The notes under the pieces are model-generated. The model was not told the DNA's origin. It saw nothing but the letters and a program-made list of their open reading frames with translations, and searched no databases. Of a stretch of 64,000 nucleotides of DNA, positions 35,875 through 44,469 are shown in pieces (position 1 is the stretch's first letter; the number at the start of each line of letters is the position of its first letter). The position numbers and the translations under genes are program-made. The stretch comes from Thiorhodococcus minor. Its GTDB lineage: Bacteria; Pseudomonadota; Gammaproteobacteria; Chromatiales; Chromatiaceae. The stretch spans positions 1-64,000 of the forward strand of contig NZ_JAAIJQ010000031.1 in the NCBI RefSeq assembly GCF_010820565.1. Reading direction: 5' to 3'.

Positions 35875-37268
35875 CCGGCGTTGCTGTCGGCGGCTGCCGG
35901 CTCGGGAGCGGATGCGGCCGGCGCCGGGGCAGCCGGAGCTGGAGCCGCGGCCTCGGGCCTGGGTGCGGCCGTGGGCTTCTCGACGACGGGGGGAGCCGCT
36001 GGTGCCGGCGCGGCGGCCGGTGTGCTGACCTCCGGCGTGCTCACGGGCTCGGCCGGCTTGGGCGCGACGACCTGAGGGGCCACTGGCTCTGTCGTGCTCA
36101 CGGGGGCGGACTCGGCGGCGACCGCCGGAGGATCGGTCTCGACTGCGGTCGAGGGTGCGGCGCCCTCGGGCGCTGCCGAAGCCTGCTCGGCTGGAGCCTG
36201 CGCGGTCGCGCTGGAGGGCTCAGGACTGGAGGCCGAGGACACCTCGGGCTCGCTTGCTTCGCTGGTTTGGACGGTGGCCGGGGCTTCGACACCTTCCTCG
36301 GCCGGTGCGCGCATGTGAGTCTCGCGCGGCGGCGAGGTCTCTAGCGTCTGGGTGACGCCCGAGCTGTCCCTCGCCTGGGCCCTTTCTGTCACTGCATCGG
36401 TCGCGGCCACCGCTGCCGCCGCCGCGGCGGGCGCAGCCGGAGGCTTGGGAGCGGCCTTCGCGGCACTGGTCGCGGCGGGCTTCTCGGCGGGCTTCCGGGC
36501 GGCTAGGCGTTTCCGCTCGGCGGCGCGGCGTGCCGCGATGGCGCGCTGCTTCGCGACATAGTCCCCATAGCTCGGCCCCTTGCCGACGATCTCGACAGGG
36601 GTTCCATGCGAGACGTGCTTGAAGGCGAGCGGCGCGAACTTGCTGGGCATGCGGATGCAGCCATGTGACGCCGGACTGCCTGGGCGTGGGATCGGGCCTG
36701 CGTGGAGCCCGACACCGTCATAGGTGAGACGCATGAAGTAGGGCATCTTGGCCCCTTGGAAGCGTGCGCCCGCGGGGATGCTGTCACGACCGACCTTGAC
36801 GCCGCGCTTGACGACCTTGCCGTTCTTGACCGCCTTGCCGTAGAGATTGGAGCGCTTGTTCGCGACCTTCTCCATGACCTCGAACTGACCTGTCGGCGTG
36901 GGATGCCTGGAGACGCCCGTCGCCACGGTGGTCCAGCCGACCTCGTCCTCGCCCGCGTAGAAGCGTGCCTTCTGGTCGTTGGTGTCGATGACGATGCGCG
37001 TAACCGGTCGGCCATCCCCTTTCCATTCATAGAGGGCCGTCTTCTTCGGCTTTTCGACCGGCTTCTTCTCCTTGGACGCGGGAATGGGGGCCGGCTCGGC
37101 GGGAGCCTCGGCTGCGACGGTCTCTTCCGCCTTCTTGTCGGGCTTCGCCGTGAAGCGCGCCAAGCCGTCGCAGCCGAGCAGACTGATGGCGATGAGGGAG
37201 CCGAGTGCGACCTTCAGCGGGCCCATGGGGAGCGAGAGAGCGTCATTTGTATTCGTCATAGATGTCAT
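35871..37268 (-). CDS. L,D-transpeptidase lipoprotein with long Pro/Ala-rich tail
   Basis: A 465-residue protein with lipobox LLGC (C33). The YkuD domain (about 85-230) contains HAGPIPRPGSPASHGCIRM with the catalytic C204. It should crosslink peptidoglycan or attach partners in the periplasm. Residues about 240-465 are an unusually long low-complexity Ala/Pro/Glu tail, following a basic segment (RAIAARRAAERKRLAARK). The tail could span the periplasm or bind peptidoglycan. A second possible start lies at M15 (MGPLKVALG). Confidence 0.86.
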   Translation of the reverse strand: MTSMTNTNDALSLPMGPLKVALGSLIAISLLGCDGLARFTAKPDKKAEETVAAEAPAEPAPIPASKEKKPVEKPKKTALYEWKGDGRPVTRIVIDTNDQKARFYAGEDEVGWTTVATGVSRHPTPTGQFEVMEKVANKRSNLYGKAVKNGKVVKRGVKVGRDSIPAGARFQGAKMPYFMRLTYDGVGLHAGPIPRPGSPASHGCIRMPSKFAPLAFKHVSHGTPVEIVGKGPSYGDYVAKQRAIAARRAAERKRLAARKPAEKPAATSAAKAAPKPPAAPAAAAAAVAATDAVTERAQARDSSGVTQTLETSPPRETHMRAPAEEGVEAPATVQTSEASEPEVSSASSPEPSSATAQAPAEQASAAPEGAAPSTAVETDPPAVAAESAPVSTTEPVAPQVVAPKPAEPVSTPEVSTPAAAPAPAAPPVVEKPTAAPRPEAAAPAPAAPAPAASAPEPAAADSNAG

Positions 37269-37730
37269 TCCCGAGCGATGCGGGCACTTTGGTGCGTTCT
37301 TACGCCTTGTCTCTTAGTCGATGATCTTGGGCCGCGGCGCGGATTCCGAATGCCTGGATCGCGCATTCGGACATCCTGGACATCATGCGTGCGTCTCGAG
37401 CAAATCCCGCATGGTGGCGTCTTGCCACCCGGCCGGCATTGCCGGTCTTGCCGCGAAGCCAATTGCCCCGTGGCTGGCTAGCATACCGCGCACGCTTCCA
37501 GAGAACACCCCTAAACCTATAATTTCAATGCTTTCTCGCGCCATTCGCCCGGCAAGAGCAGGGGGCGCTCGATGTACGCGGGGAGGTGTCGCACGTCCCT
37601 GGCGGCAGGATTCTCGATGCCCGGAGCAGGCTGGGCGAAGTGGGTCTCGGTCGCGGCTGGGTGCCTCGCCTCGTCAGCTTGCTTGGGCTCCGTACCTCAG
37701 CCAAACCGGGCGAAACGACTCGATGGTCTC
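37269..37730. other. Intergenic region, no gene
   Basis: 462 bp lie between the transpeptidase start and the phosphatase stop. Small hairpins occur (GGTGGCGTCTTGCCACC and CCGGCATTGCCGG near 37410-37450) without T-runs. No convincing reading frame. Confidence 0.4.
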
Positions 37731-39698
37731 TCAAGCCGGGGGCGAGTCCCGCTCGGCTTGGCCCTCGGCTCCCTGGTATTCCAAGAGCATGATGGTGATG
37801 TCGTCCGACTGGGGCGCCGAGCCCGCGAATGCCTTGACGGAGTCCACGATTCCTTCGCTGATCTGGCGCGCGTTTTCGGAGGCGAGCTGGATCAGCTCGC
37901 TCTCGAGGCGTTGATCGCCGAAGGGCTCGTCGCGGAGATTCATGGCCTCCGTGACGCCGTCGGTGTAGAGCAGCAGGCGGTCGCCCGGGCGGAGCTGGAA
38001 TTCCGTATCCCGATAACGGACGTCTTCCATGAGCCCGAGGACGAGCTGGTTGCTGCTTGGCAGGCGCTCGGCCTCGCCCTCGGCACAGAGGCGAATCGGT
38101 GGATTGTGGCCGGCGTTGGCATAGATCAGCTCGCCGGATCTCAGGTCGAGGATGGCGCAGAAGACGGTGATGAACATGCTCTGATCGTTGTCCCGCGCCA
38201 GGTCGGCGTTCACCAGCGAGAGGATCTCGCCGGGGGAGCGTCCCGGCTTGGCGGTCGACTTGATCAGGGTCTTGGTGACGGCCATGAAGAGCGAGGCGGG
38301 CACGCCCTTGCCGGCGACATCTGCGATGACCAGGCAGAAATGGTCGTCGTCGATGGCGTAGAAGTCGTAGAAATCGCCGCCGACCTCCTTGGCGGGCTCG
38401 ATGAGGGCGTAGAGGTCGATCTCGTGGCGGTCGGGCAGGGGCGGAAAGAGCTTCGGCAGGATAGACATCTGAATGTCGTGGGCGATGCGAAGCTCGCTTT
38501 CGATGCGCTCCTTGGCGGCGGTGGTGGTCGTGAGCCGAGCGATGTAGTCGCGCAGCTCTTGCGTCATGGTGGCGAAGGCGGATGCCAGGAGGCCGACCTC
38601 GTCACCTCGGCTCTGGTCCGGGATCTGGGTGTCGAAGTGGCCAATGGCGACCTCGCGGGTCGCGGCCACCAGCGTGCACAGCGGCCGCGTGATGGCGCGC
38701 GCGGTCATGACGATCGCCAACAGCATCAGGATCAAGCCCGCGATGCCGACGCTGGCGGTGGTTAGGGTGAGACTGCTGACCTGGTCGTCGATCTCGTCCT
38801 CGGGCACGACCAGCACCAGGGTCCAGCCGGCGGGCTTCACCTGGGCATGGTAGAGACGCGCGGCGGAGCCGAAGACGCTGGCGCCCTCGATGACGCCCGG
38901 AGCTCCGCTCATGAGCTCGGCCGCGATCTCCGAGCGCTCGTCGACGCCGAGGGCCTCGGGGATGGAATGCAGGTCTTCGTGGAAGAGCAGCTCCTCCTTG
39001 GGGTGCGCGATGAAGGTCCCGTTGGGGGATAGCAGCATCCCATAGCCGGTCTCAAGGATATGCAGGCTAGAGACCTCCTGGGTGAGCCAGTCCAGGGCGA
39101 GATCCGCCGTGACCACGCCTTCCAGGCGACGCGCTTCGCCCTCGTGCCGATAAAAGGGCACGGAAAGCGTGACCATGAGGATGCGGCCGAAGTCGCTGTC
39201 GAAATAGGGCTCGCACCAGACCGCGCGGCCTTTCTCCGCGGGTAGGCGGAGCCAGTCCCGCGACCAGAGATCGACGCCCTTCGCGGCGCCCATGCACTGG
39301 ACCCGATTCCCGCTCCAGTGGCAATAGTGATCGGATCTGGGGCCGTTCGTGACCTGGTCGGCCTTGGCGTGGAAGTAGATCCCGCCGCCGAAGACGTTGC
39401 GGCTCCTGCCGATGGCGCGACGCACCAGCGCGCGCGTTTCCGCGTCGTCGAAGCGCCCGGTCTCCAAGGCGATCGCCAGCGCCTCGGCCGATCTGGTGAC
39501 GGTCATGAGCACGGTCTCGAGATAGTTCGCCGAGGCCCGCGTCATGCTGCGGGCGCTGCGGTCGATCTCGGCGTCGAGGGTCGCGACCGAGCGGAGGTAG
39601 TCGAGTCCCAGCACTGCCAGCAGGATCGACGAGGTGAATAGCGAGACGACCAGGCTGAGCCGGGCGGCGACGCTCAGGCTTGCGCGCAACTCGGTCAA
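37731..39698 (-). CDS. SpoIIE/RsbU-type PP2C phosphatase with periplasmic Cache sensor
   Basis: A 655-residue protein. Helix 1 (about 12-33), a periplasmic double-Cache region (about 35-290; ETGYGMLLSPNGTFIAHP is typical), helix 2 (about 310-333), HAMP (about 335-390) and a PP2C-SpoIIE domain (about 430-645). Metal-binding residues lie in KEVGGDFYDFY and VIADVAGKGVPASLFMA. It should dephosphorylate the STAS partner when a ligand binds outside. It is the last gene of the six-gene operon; its start overlaps the kinase stop by four bases. Confidence 0.9.
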   Translation of the reverse strand: MTELRASLSVAARLSLVVSLFTSSILLAVLGLDYLRSVATLDAEIDRSARSMTRASANYLETVLMTVTRSAEALAIALETGRFDDAETRALVRRAIGRSRNVFGGGIYFHAKADQVTNGPRSDHYCHWSGNRVQCMGAAKGVDLWSRDWLRLPAEKGRAVWCEPYFDSDFGRILMVTLSVPFYRHEGEARRLEGVVTADLALDWLTQEVSSLHILETGYGMLLSPNGTFIAHPKEELLFHEDLHSIPEALGVDERSEIAAELMSGAPGVIEGASVFGSAARLYHAQVKPAGWTLVLVVPEDEIDDQVSSLTLTTASVGIAGLILMLLAIVMTARAITRPLCTLVAATREVAIGHFDTQIPDQSRGDEVGLLASAFATMTQELRDYIARLTTTTAAKERIESELRIAHDIQMSILPKLFPPLPDRHEIDLYALIEPAKEVGGDFYDFYAIDDDHFCLVIADVAGKGVPASLFMAVTKTLIKSTAKPGRSPGEILSLVNADLARDNDQSMFITVFCAILDLRSGELIYANAGHNPPIRLCAEGEAERLPSSNQLVLGLMEDVRYRDTEFQLRPGDRLLLYTDGVTEAMNLRDEPFGDQRLESELIQLASENARQISEGIVDSVKAFAGSAPQSDDITIMLLEYQGAEGQAERDSPPA

Positions 39699-40138
39699 AC
39701 CCTGTCTCGCTGTGCGTCAGGGTCTTCGGGGAGATGCATGGTCAGCCGCACCTGATTGCGGCCGGCGTCGCGGCGGTAGCTCAGCGCATCCACCATCTTG
39801 CGCACCAGCATCCAGCCGAGCCCGCCGATCTGGCGGTCTTCCAAGGGGGCGGAGAGATCCGGCTCGGCGCGTGCGGGACCGTCGAAGGGGATGCCGGCGT
39901 CGCTGATCTCCAGATGAAAGTCGCCGTCTTCCGTCCAGGCGACGAGCTCGACCCATCCGGGGCCAGCGTCCGGATAGGCGTATCTGCAGATGTTGACGAA
40001 GATCTCTTCGGTGGCAAGCGCTAGCCGTCCGGCCGCGGCCGGGTCCAGGCCGGCGCGCTCGCTCTCTTGCTCGATGAAGGCTTGGACCTCCGGCAGCGCG
40101 GAGACCTCCGCATCACGTCTGAGCTGGCGGCTCGGCAC
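39695..40138 (-). CDS. RsbW-type anti-sigma/serine kinase (HATPase_c)
   Basis: The GTG at 40138 follows TGAGG and gives 147 residues; longer in-frame starts overlap the STAS gene and read as arginine-rich noise. The Bergerat fold is clear: N-box EEIFVNICRYAYPD, G1-box ISDAGIPFD, and a glycine-rich lid GLGWMLVRKMVDAL. Such kinases phosphorylate a STAS antagonist and sequester a target such as a sigma factor. No sigma gene is adjacent, so the target may be another protein. Confidence 0.88.
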   Translation of the reverse strand: MPSRQLRRDAEVSALPEVQAFIEQESERAGLDPAAAGRLALATEEIFVNICRYAYPDAGPGWVELVAWTEDGDFHLEISDAGIPFDGPARAEPDLSAPLEDRQIGGLGWMLVRKMVDALSYRRDAGRNQVRLTMHLPEDPDAQRDRV

Positions 40139-40145
40139 GCTGGCC

Positions 40146-40478
40146 TCAGCAGGCCTCGAGCGCGGCCGGCACCGAGTCATAGGTCGCAAAGATGGCGCCG
40201 AAGCCCGCCATCTCGAAGACGTCGCGGACGCTGCCGGCGACATTGGCCAGCAGCAGTGCCCCTTCCTTCGACTTCAATGCCTTCGCGGTCACGACGAGCG
40301 AGCGCAGGCCGGCGCTGCTGATGTAGGACAGCTCAGCCATGTCCAGCACGATCTTGGTCGCGCCCTCGTTGATGAGGCCCAGGGCGGAGGATTCGTACTC
40401 CGGGGCCGTGAGTGTGTCCAGCTTGCCGGCGACGGCCAGGACCAGTGCCTTGTCTTCTTGTTGGATGCGTAGATCCAT
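40146..40478 (-). CDS. STAS-domain anti-sigma factor antagonist
   Basis: The ATG at 40478 gives 110 residues, a bare STAS domain. It begins MDLRIQQEDKALVLAVAGKL, with the phosphorylation loop LSYISSAGLRSL (S54/S55). It is the expected substrate of the kinase encoded 7 bp downstream and of the SpoIIE-type phosphatase after that. The nucleotidyltransferase-like gene ends 107 bp upstream, so this module probably shares the transcript. Confidence 0.9.
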   Translation of the reverse strand: MDLRIQQEDKALVLAVAGKLDTLTAPEYESSALGLINEGATKIVLDMAELSYISSAGLRSLVVTAKALKSKEGALLLANVAGSVRDVFEMAGFGAIFATYDSVPAALEAC

Positions 40479-40585
40479 GGTCGGGCTCCTTCGCAGCCTC
40501 GGGCCGCGTTGGTTGGCGGAATGTCGTTGTCGTGTCCTTGGCCGTCCGAGCCTGTCCCAGGGCGCTCCGTGCGTCTCGCGCCCTT

Positions 40586-41704
40586 CTAGTCCCGCAACTT
40601 CGGCGAGGTAGCGATGAAGCGGTCGGAATAGTCCTGGATCCGCCCGATCAGGCCGCCGCAGTCTTGGATGCGCTGCGCGATTGCGGCCTCGGAGCCGACC
40701 CCGAGCGCGTCGAGGAATTCGACCATGCGCGTGCCGAAGGCCTGCTTGTCCGCGGCCGTTCCGTCCTGCTGGATGGCGGCGGTCGAGATGACGAAGAAGA
40801 GGGTAATCCAGAACAGCGACTCGCGGTGGTTGCCTTCCTCGATCATCTCCAGCGTGCCCTTTTCCAGATAGTCGCGGATGCAGGGATCGAGCTTCCACTC
40901 GAAGGGGACCGGCCGGCGCTTCACCTCCAGTGCGCGGTCGAAGGCCTCCAGGCACTGGTCGAGGAAGCGGCGCGCCTCGGGCTCGGTGATCTGGGACGAG
41001 CCGAAGGCGGCGAGCAGCTCCTCGTAGAGCTGCAGCTCTTCCTCGGTCTCCATCAGGGGCCTGAGATCGGCCAGGCTGCGCCGATGGGTAGGCGGATTCA
41101 GGTGCGCGACGGTGAGGATCTCGGAGCAATGCATGATCAGCTCGCCGAGCGCGTGAACCGCCTCGATCGGACTGCCGGCCTGCTGGACGGCGACGAGCGC
41201 GCCGCGCGCCGATTCGAGACCGGCGTCGACGCGCTTGCGCACCCAAAGGCGTTTCGCAAAGTCCGCCGAGACTCGGCGCTGGATCTGCGTCAGATGGCCC
41301 TCGGGATCCACCAAGACGGAGTCGATTTCCAGATTACAGGCCATCCCGGGCAGGGCGAGGATCTCCTCGGCGCTCGCGTAGCGCTTGGCGCCGGAGAGGA
41401 TGCACTCGAGCACATAGCCCTCGTGGAAGACCTCTTCGATCTCCTGATAGTCGACGCGGTCCAGGACGATGGCGATATCGACGTCGCGATAGGTCGGGAA
41501 GGGCCGGCTGTGCTCGGTGTGGTTGATGGACCCGACCAGATGCGCCCCGCGAAAGCCGTCGACGCCAAGGTAATTGTCCTCGACGAACTTGCGCGCCAGG
41601 GCGATGACCTCTCCGGTGGTTTTTCCTTCGGACCTGTCTAGGCCGCCTGTGTCTTTGGGGGCATCTGTGTCTGGCTGGGCTTCACGTAGGACTTGGGTGG
41701 CCAT
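40586..41704 (-). CDS. Nucleotidyltransferase-fold protein of unknown substrate
   Basis: A 372-residue cytoplasmic protein. The Pol-beta-type signature is GAHLVGSINHTEHS (G58-S59) followed by YRDVDIAIVLD (D74, D76). A third carboxylate is plausible in ACNLEIDSVLVD. The C-terminal 200 residues are helical with no family I recognise. It might transfer a nucleotide to a small molecule or protein. Its 5' end overlaps the upstream hydrolase by 67 bases, so a downstream start is possible, but no better start codon is obvious. Confidence 0.7.
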   Translation of the reverse strand: MATQVLREAQPDTDAPKDTGGLDRSEGKTTGEVIALARKFVEDNYLGVDGFRGAHLVGSINHTEHSRPFPTYRDVDIAIVLDRVDYQEIEEVFHEGYVLECILSGAKRYASAEEILALPGMACNLEIDSVLVDPEGHLTQIQRRVSADFAKRLWVRKRVDAGLESARGALVAVQQAGSPIEAVHALGELIMHCSEILTVAHLNPPTHRRSLADLRPLMETEEELQLYEELLAAFGSSQITEPEARRFLDQCLEAFDRALEVKRRPVPFEWKLDPCIRDYLEKGTLEMIEEGNHRESLFWITLFFVISTAAIQQDGTAADKQAFGTRMVEFLDALGVGSEAAIAQRIQDCGGLIGRIQDYSDRFIATSPKLRD

Positions 41705-42789
41705 TCGAGGTCTCCGTTGAGGATGTAGATGACGATCCAGCCCGCGAGCTCGGACTCGTTATCGACGAAGGGGTTGTGAGCGGTGTCGTCGAACTTGTGC
41801 ACGCGGTGCGGGATGCCGAGGCCGCGCACGTGCTCGAGGATCTTGTTGCCGTCGACGGTCAGGTCCTGACTGCCCAGGAGCATGTCGAGCGTCTCGAACC
41901 TGGCCTGGGTGAAGTCCACCCGCGCCTGCAGCTTGAGGATGTTGAAGACGCCGCGCACGGGGGCGACCGGGTACTGGAAATACTTGGCCGCGGCCTCGTC
42001 CGAGAGTACGTCGTTGGGTGTCGAGCGGCCCTTGCGCTTGAGCTTGGGCAGGAAGGGGATGGTCCAGGCGATGATGCGCGCGCCAACCTGCGAGTGCGCC
42101 AGGCGCCGATAGAGGCGCTGGGTGGGGTCGGGGAAGATGGCCGGTGCCGCGACCACCAGGTGCTTGACCGGCCGCAGCTGGGACAGATAGACGGCCAGCA
42201 GCCCGCCGAGCGAGTGCCCGATGACGCTGATCTCCTCGTACTGGCTGCTCAGCAGGTCATAGAGCTCGGTGACCTGGCGGACCCAGTCTTCCTCGCGCAG
42301 GGTGAAGAGCAGGTCGTGTCGGATCAGGCCGAAGCCCTCGATGAGCGGGGCGTGGAAGTCGATGCCGTTCTCGCGCAGCTCCTTCGCCAGGTGGTCGAAG
42401 ATCATGGGCGAGGAGGTAAAGCCGTGGAGCAGAACGACGACGTGCGGCTTCTTCTGATGTGCCGAGTAGCTCAGCGGCTGGCAGTCCGGGATGGTGTTGG
42501 TGTCGCGAATCGAGCCGAATCCACCCTGAGGGTTGTTGATCTTGGCCAGCCCATAGGTCAGGAGCCCCAGCCGGATAGTGACGCCAAGCGCGACCAGGAA
42601 GCCCAGGACCTTGAGCAGGTGCATGGGCGCCGAGGAGGGGTCCTCGGGCACGTCCGTGAACAGCAGTACGTAGAGCGCCGCGACCCCCACATAGAGGGGG
42701 AGCGCGGTCATCAGGTAATAGTAGAGGCGCTTGCGGCGCGAGAGCCGCTCGCCTGGGGGCGGCTGGGAGACCTCTTCGGGTGCGGTCAT
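41638..42789 (-). CDS. Membrane-anchored alpha/beta hydrolase
   Basis: The ATG at 42789 gives 383 residues. Two N-terminal hydrophobic segments (about 28-45 and 58-80) tether a hydrolase domain with VVVLLHGFTSSP (oxyanion region), nucleophile S193 in VIGHSLGGLLAVY, an acid near GSQDLTVDG and a histidine in FDDTAHNPFV. It resembles monoacylglycerol lipase/carboxylesterases. The ATG overlaps the stop of the upstream MFS gene by four bases. The substrate is unknown. Confidence 0.85.
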   Translation of the reverse strand: MTAPEEVSQPPPGERLSRRKRLYYYLMTALPLYVGVAALYVLLFTDVPEDPSSAPMHLLKVLGFLVALGVTIRLGLLTYGLAKINNPQGGFGSIRDTNTIPDCQPLSYSAHQKKPHVVVLLHGFTSSPMIFDHLAKELRENGIDFHAPLIEGFGLIRHDLLFTLREEDWVRQVTELYDLLSSQYEEISVIGHSLGGLLAVYLSQLRPVKHLVVAAPAIFPDPTQRLYRRLAHSQVGARIIAWTIPFLPKLKRKGRSTPNDVLSDEAAAKYFQYPVAPVRGVFNILKLQARVDFTQARFETLDMLLGSQDLTVDGNKILEHVRGLGIPHRVHKFDDTAHNPFVDNESELAGWIVIYILNGDLEWPPKSYVKPSQTQMPPKTQAA

Positions 42790-44273
42790 GTCGTTTCGGC
42801 CTCGGCTCGAGGTGCGGTTGTCTTGCGCATCCAGCCCGCCGTCGCGAGCACGGCCAGGGCGAGGGCGCCGCCGCCGAACAGGAGCGCCAGCGCGTTGGGC
42901 GGGAAGGCCTTGCCGACGGCATCGGCCGCCCGTACGGCGCCTTGATCCTGCGCGCCCCAGAAGCTGACGAGGTCCGCGGCGATGGTGGAGCCCAGCGCGG
43001 TGCCCGCCATCAGGGTGACGGACTGCAGGCTGGAGATCGCCCCCCAGTAGCGTGGGATGACAGAGTGCAGGCAGGCGCTGGTGTTGGCGGCGCTGAAGGA
43101 GACGCTGCCGGTCCCGTTGATGAACTGGGCGACGATGACCAGGGCCAGCACCGGCACCAGGGTACTGGTCGTCACCGAGGGCGGCAGGAAGGCGAGGGCA
43201 CAGAGCGCGACCGCCATGGTCGTGACACCGATGCGCGCCAGATGCTGCATCCCGTACCTGTCCGCCCAGGCCCCCGCGAAGGGGCCGAAGATCCCCATGG
43301 CGACCGCGCCCGCGCTGAGCGTGAGACCGGCGTGGAAGGGCGTCAGGTCCAGGGTGTACTGAAGATAGAAGGGGATGATGAAGGTGACGGACCCCATGAT
43401 CACCCGCACGGTGAAGGCATTGGTGAAGTTGAAGGCGAGCGGTGAAGTCTTGAGCAACTGCAGGTTCAGGAAGGATTCCGAATCGCGCAGCTCGTGCTTG
43501 AGCCAGGCATAGAGGGCCAGGGCTGAGAAACCGACCATGCCGGCGTCCACCCATGGGGAGGCGTGTCCGTGGCCGAGGAGCTGGGAGACCAGCAGGACCA
43601 GTGAGCCCAGGGCAGCGCCGGCCAGGGCCATGCCCTTCCAGTCGAAATCGAGCGATTCCGTTTTGTCCAGCCCAAGCTCCTGGGCCTTCAGCACGCGCAG
43701 CCCGAGACCGATCATGACGATGCCGAAGGGCAGGTTGATGAGGAAGATGGAGCGCCAGCCCCACAGATGGATGAGGATGCCGCCCGCGGCCAGGCCGACC
43801 AGGATGCCGAGCGCGAAGGTGGTTCCGCTGAAGCCGAGTGCGCGCCCATGCTGATGCTTTGGGAAGGCCGAGAGCATGATGACCTGATTCAGCGCCAGGA
43901 TGATCGAGGCCCCGAGCGCGGCGACGAAGCGCAGCGCAACCAGGACGTCGAGGTCCTGGGCGAGGCCGCAGGAGACGGAGCCGACGGTGAAGAGCACTTG
44001 TCCGATCATGTAGACGCGACAGACCCCGAAGCGCCTGCCGAGATAGGCGGCCGTCGGCAGCGCCAGGGCGGCGGTGCCGGTGTAGATGACGGCGACCCAC
44101 TTGATGGTGGCGAGGGAGGTGCCGAATTGCTCGCTGATGACGGGCAGCGCCAGGTTGACCACGCCGCTGTCGAAGGTGCACATGAAGACGCCGATCTGCG
44201 CCATGAGCAGGATCAGCCACTTTCCGGGGACGCCTTGGTCCCGCTCGACGGTCCGAGCGTCGTCGGGGCTCAT
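42786..44273 (-). CDS. DHA2-family MFS transporter (EmrB/QacA type)
   Basis: A 495-residue protein with 14 predicted helices. It begins with a short tail then WLILLMAQIGVFMCTFDSGV, the DHA2 helix-1 motif with an acidic residue, followed by GVVNLALPVI. It should be a proton-driven exporter. It heads a six-gene operon: exporter, hydrolase, nucleotidyltransferase fold, STAS, kinase, phosphatase. No promoter could be fixed by eye upstream of 44273. Confidence 0.88.
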   Translation of the reverse strand: MSPDDARTVERDQGVPGKWLILLMAQIGVFMCTFDSGVVNLALPVISEQFGTSLATIKWVAVIYTGTAALALPTAAYLGRRFGVCRVYMIGQVLFTVGSVSCGLAQDLDVLVALRFVAALGASIILALNQVIMLSAFPKHQHGRALGFSGTTFALGILVGLAAGGILIHLWGWRSIFLINLPFGIVMIGLGLRVLKAQELGLDKTESLDFDWKGMALAGAALGSLVLLVSQLLGHGHASPWVDAGMVGFSALALYAWLKHELRDSESFLNLQLLKTSPLAFNFTNAFTVRVIMGSVTFIIPFYLQYTLDLTPFHAGLTLSAGAVAMGIFGPFAGAWADRYGMQHLARIGVTTMAVALCALAFLPPSVTTSTLVPVLALVIVAQFINGTGSVSFSAANTSACLHSVIPRYWGAISSLQSVTLMAGTALGSTIAADLVSFWGAQDQGAVRAADAVGKAFPPNALALLFGGGALALAVLATAGWMRKTTAPRAEAETT

Positions 44274-44469
44274 GCGGTAGGCCTAGGGGGCAAGGGAGAC
44301 CGCGTCCTGCTTGGTGGGCTCGGGTCCGGCGTCATAGAGATCGGCTCCAGGCGTCGATGGAATCGCTGACAAGGTGCGGAGGATCCTAGCGAAGGCTCGG
44401 AGGCCGGTCTGTGATGGGGTTGGCGCCGGCGCGATCGCCATCGGTGAGGTTGCCGGCGACAGGCAGCCC

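Noticed and set aside
35880-36520. Repetitive GC-rich DNA that at first resembles a repeat array
   Set aside because: It is the coding sequence of the Pro/Ala-rich tail of the L,D-transpeptidase; unit lengths are irregular, so it is not a CRISPR or tandem array.
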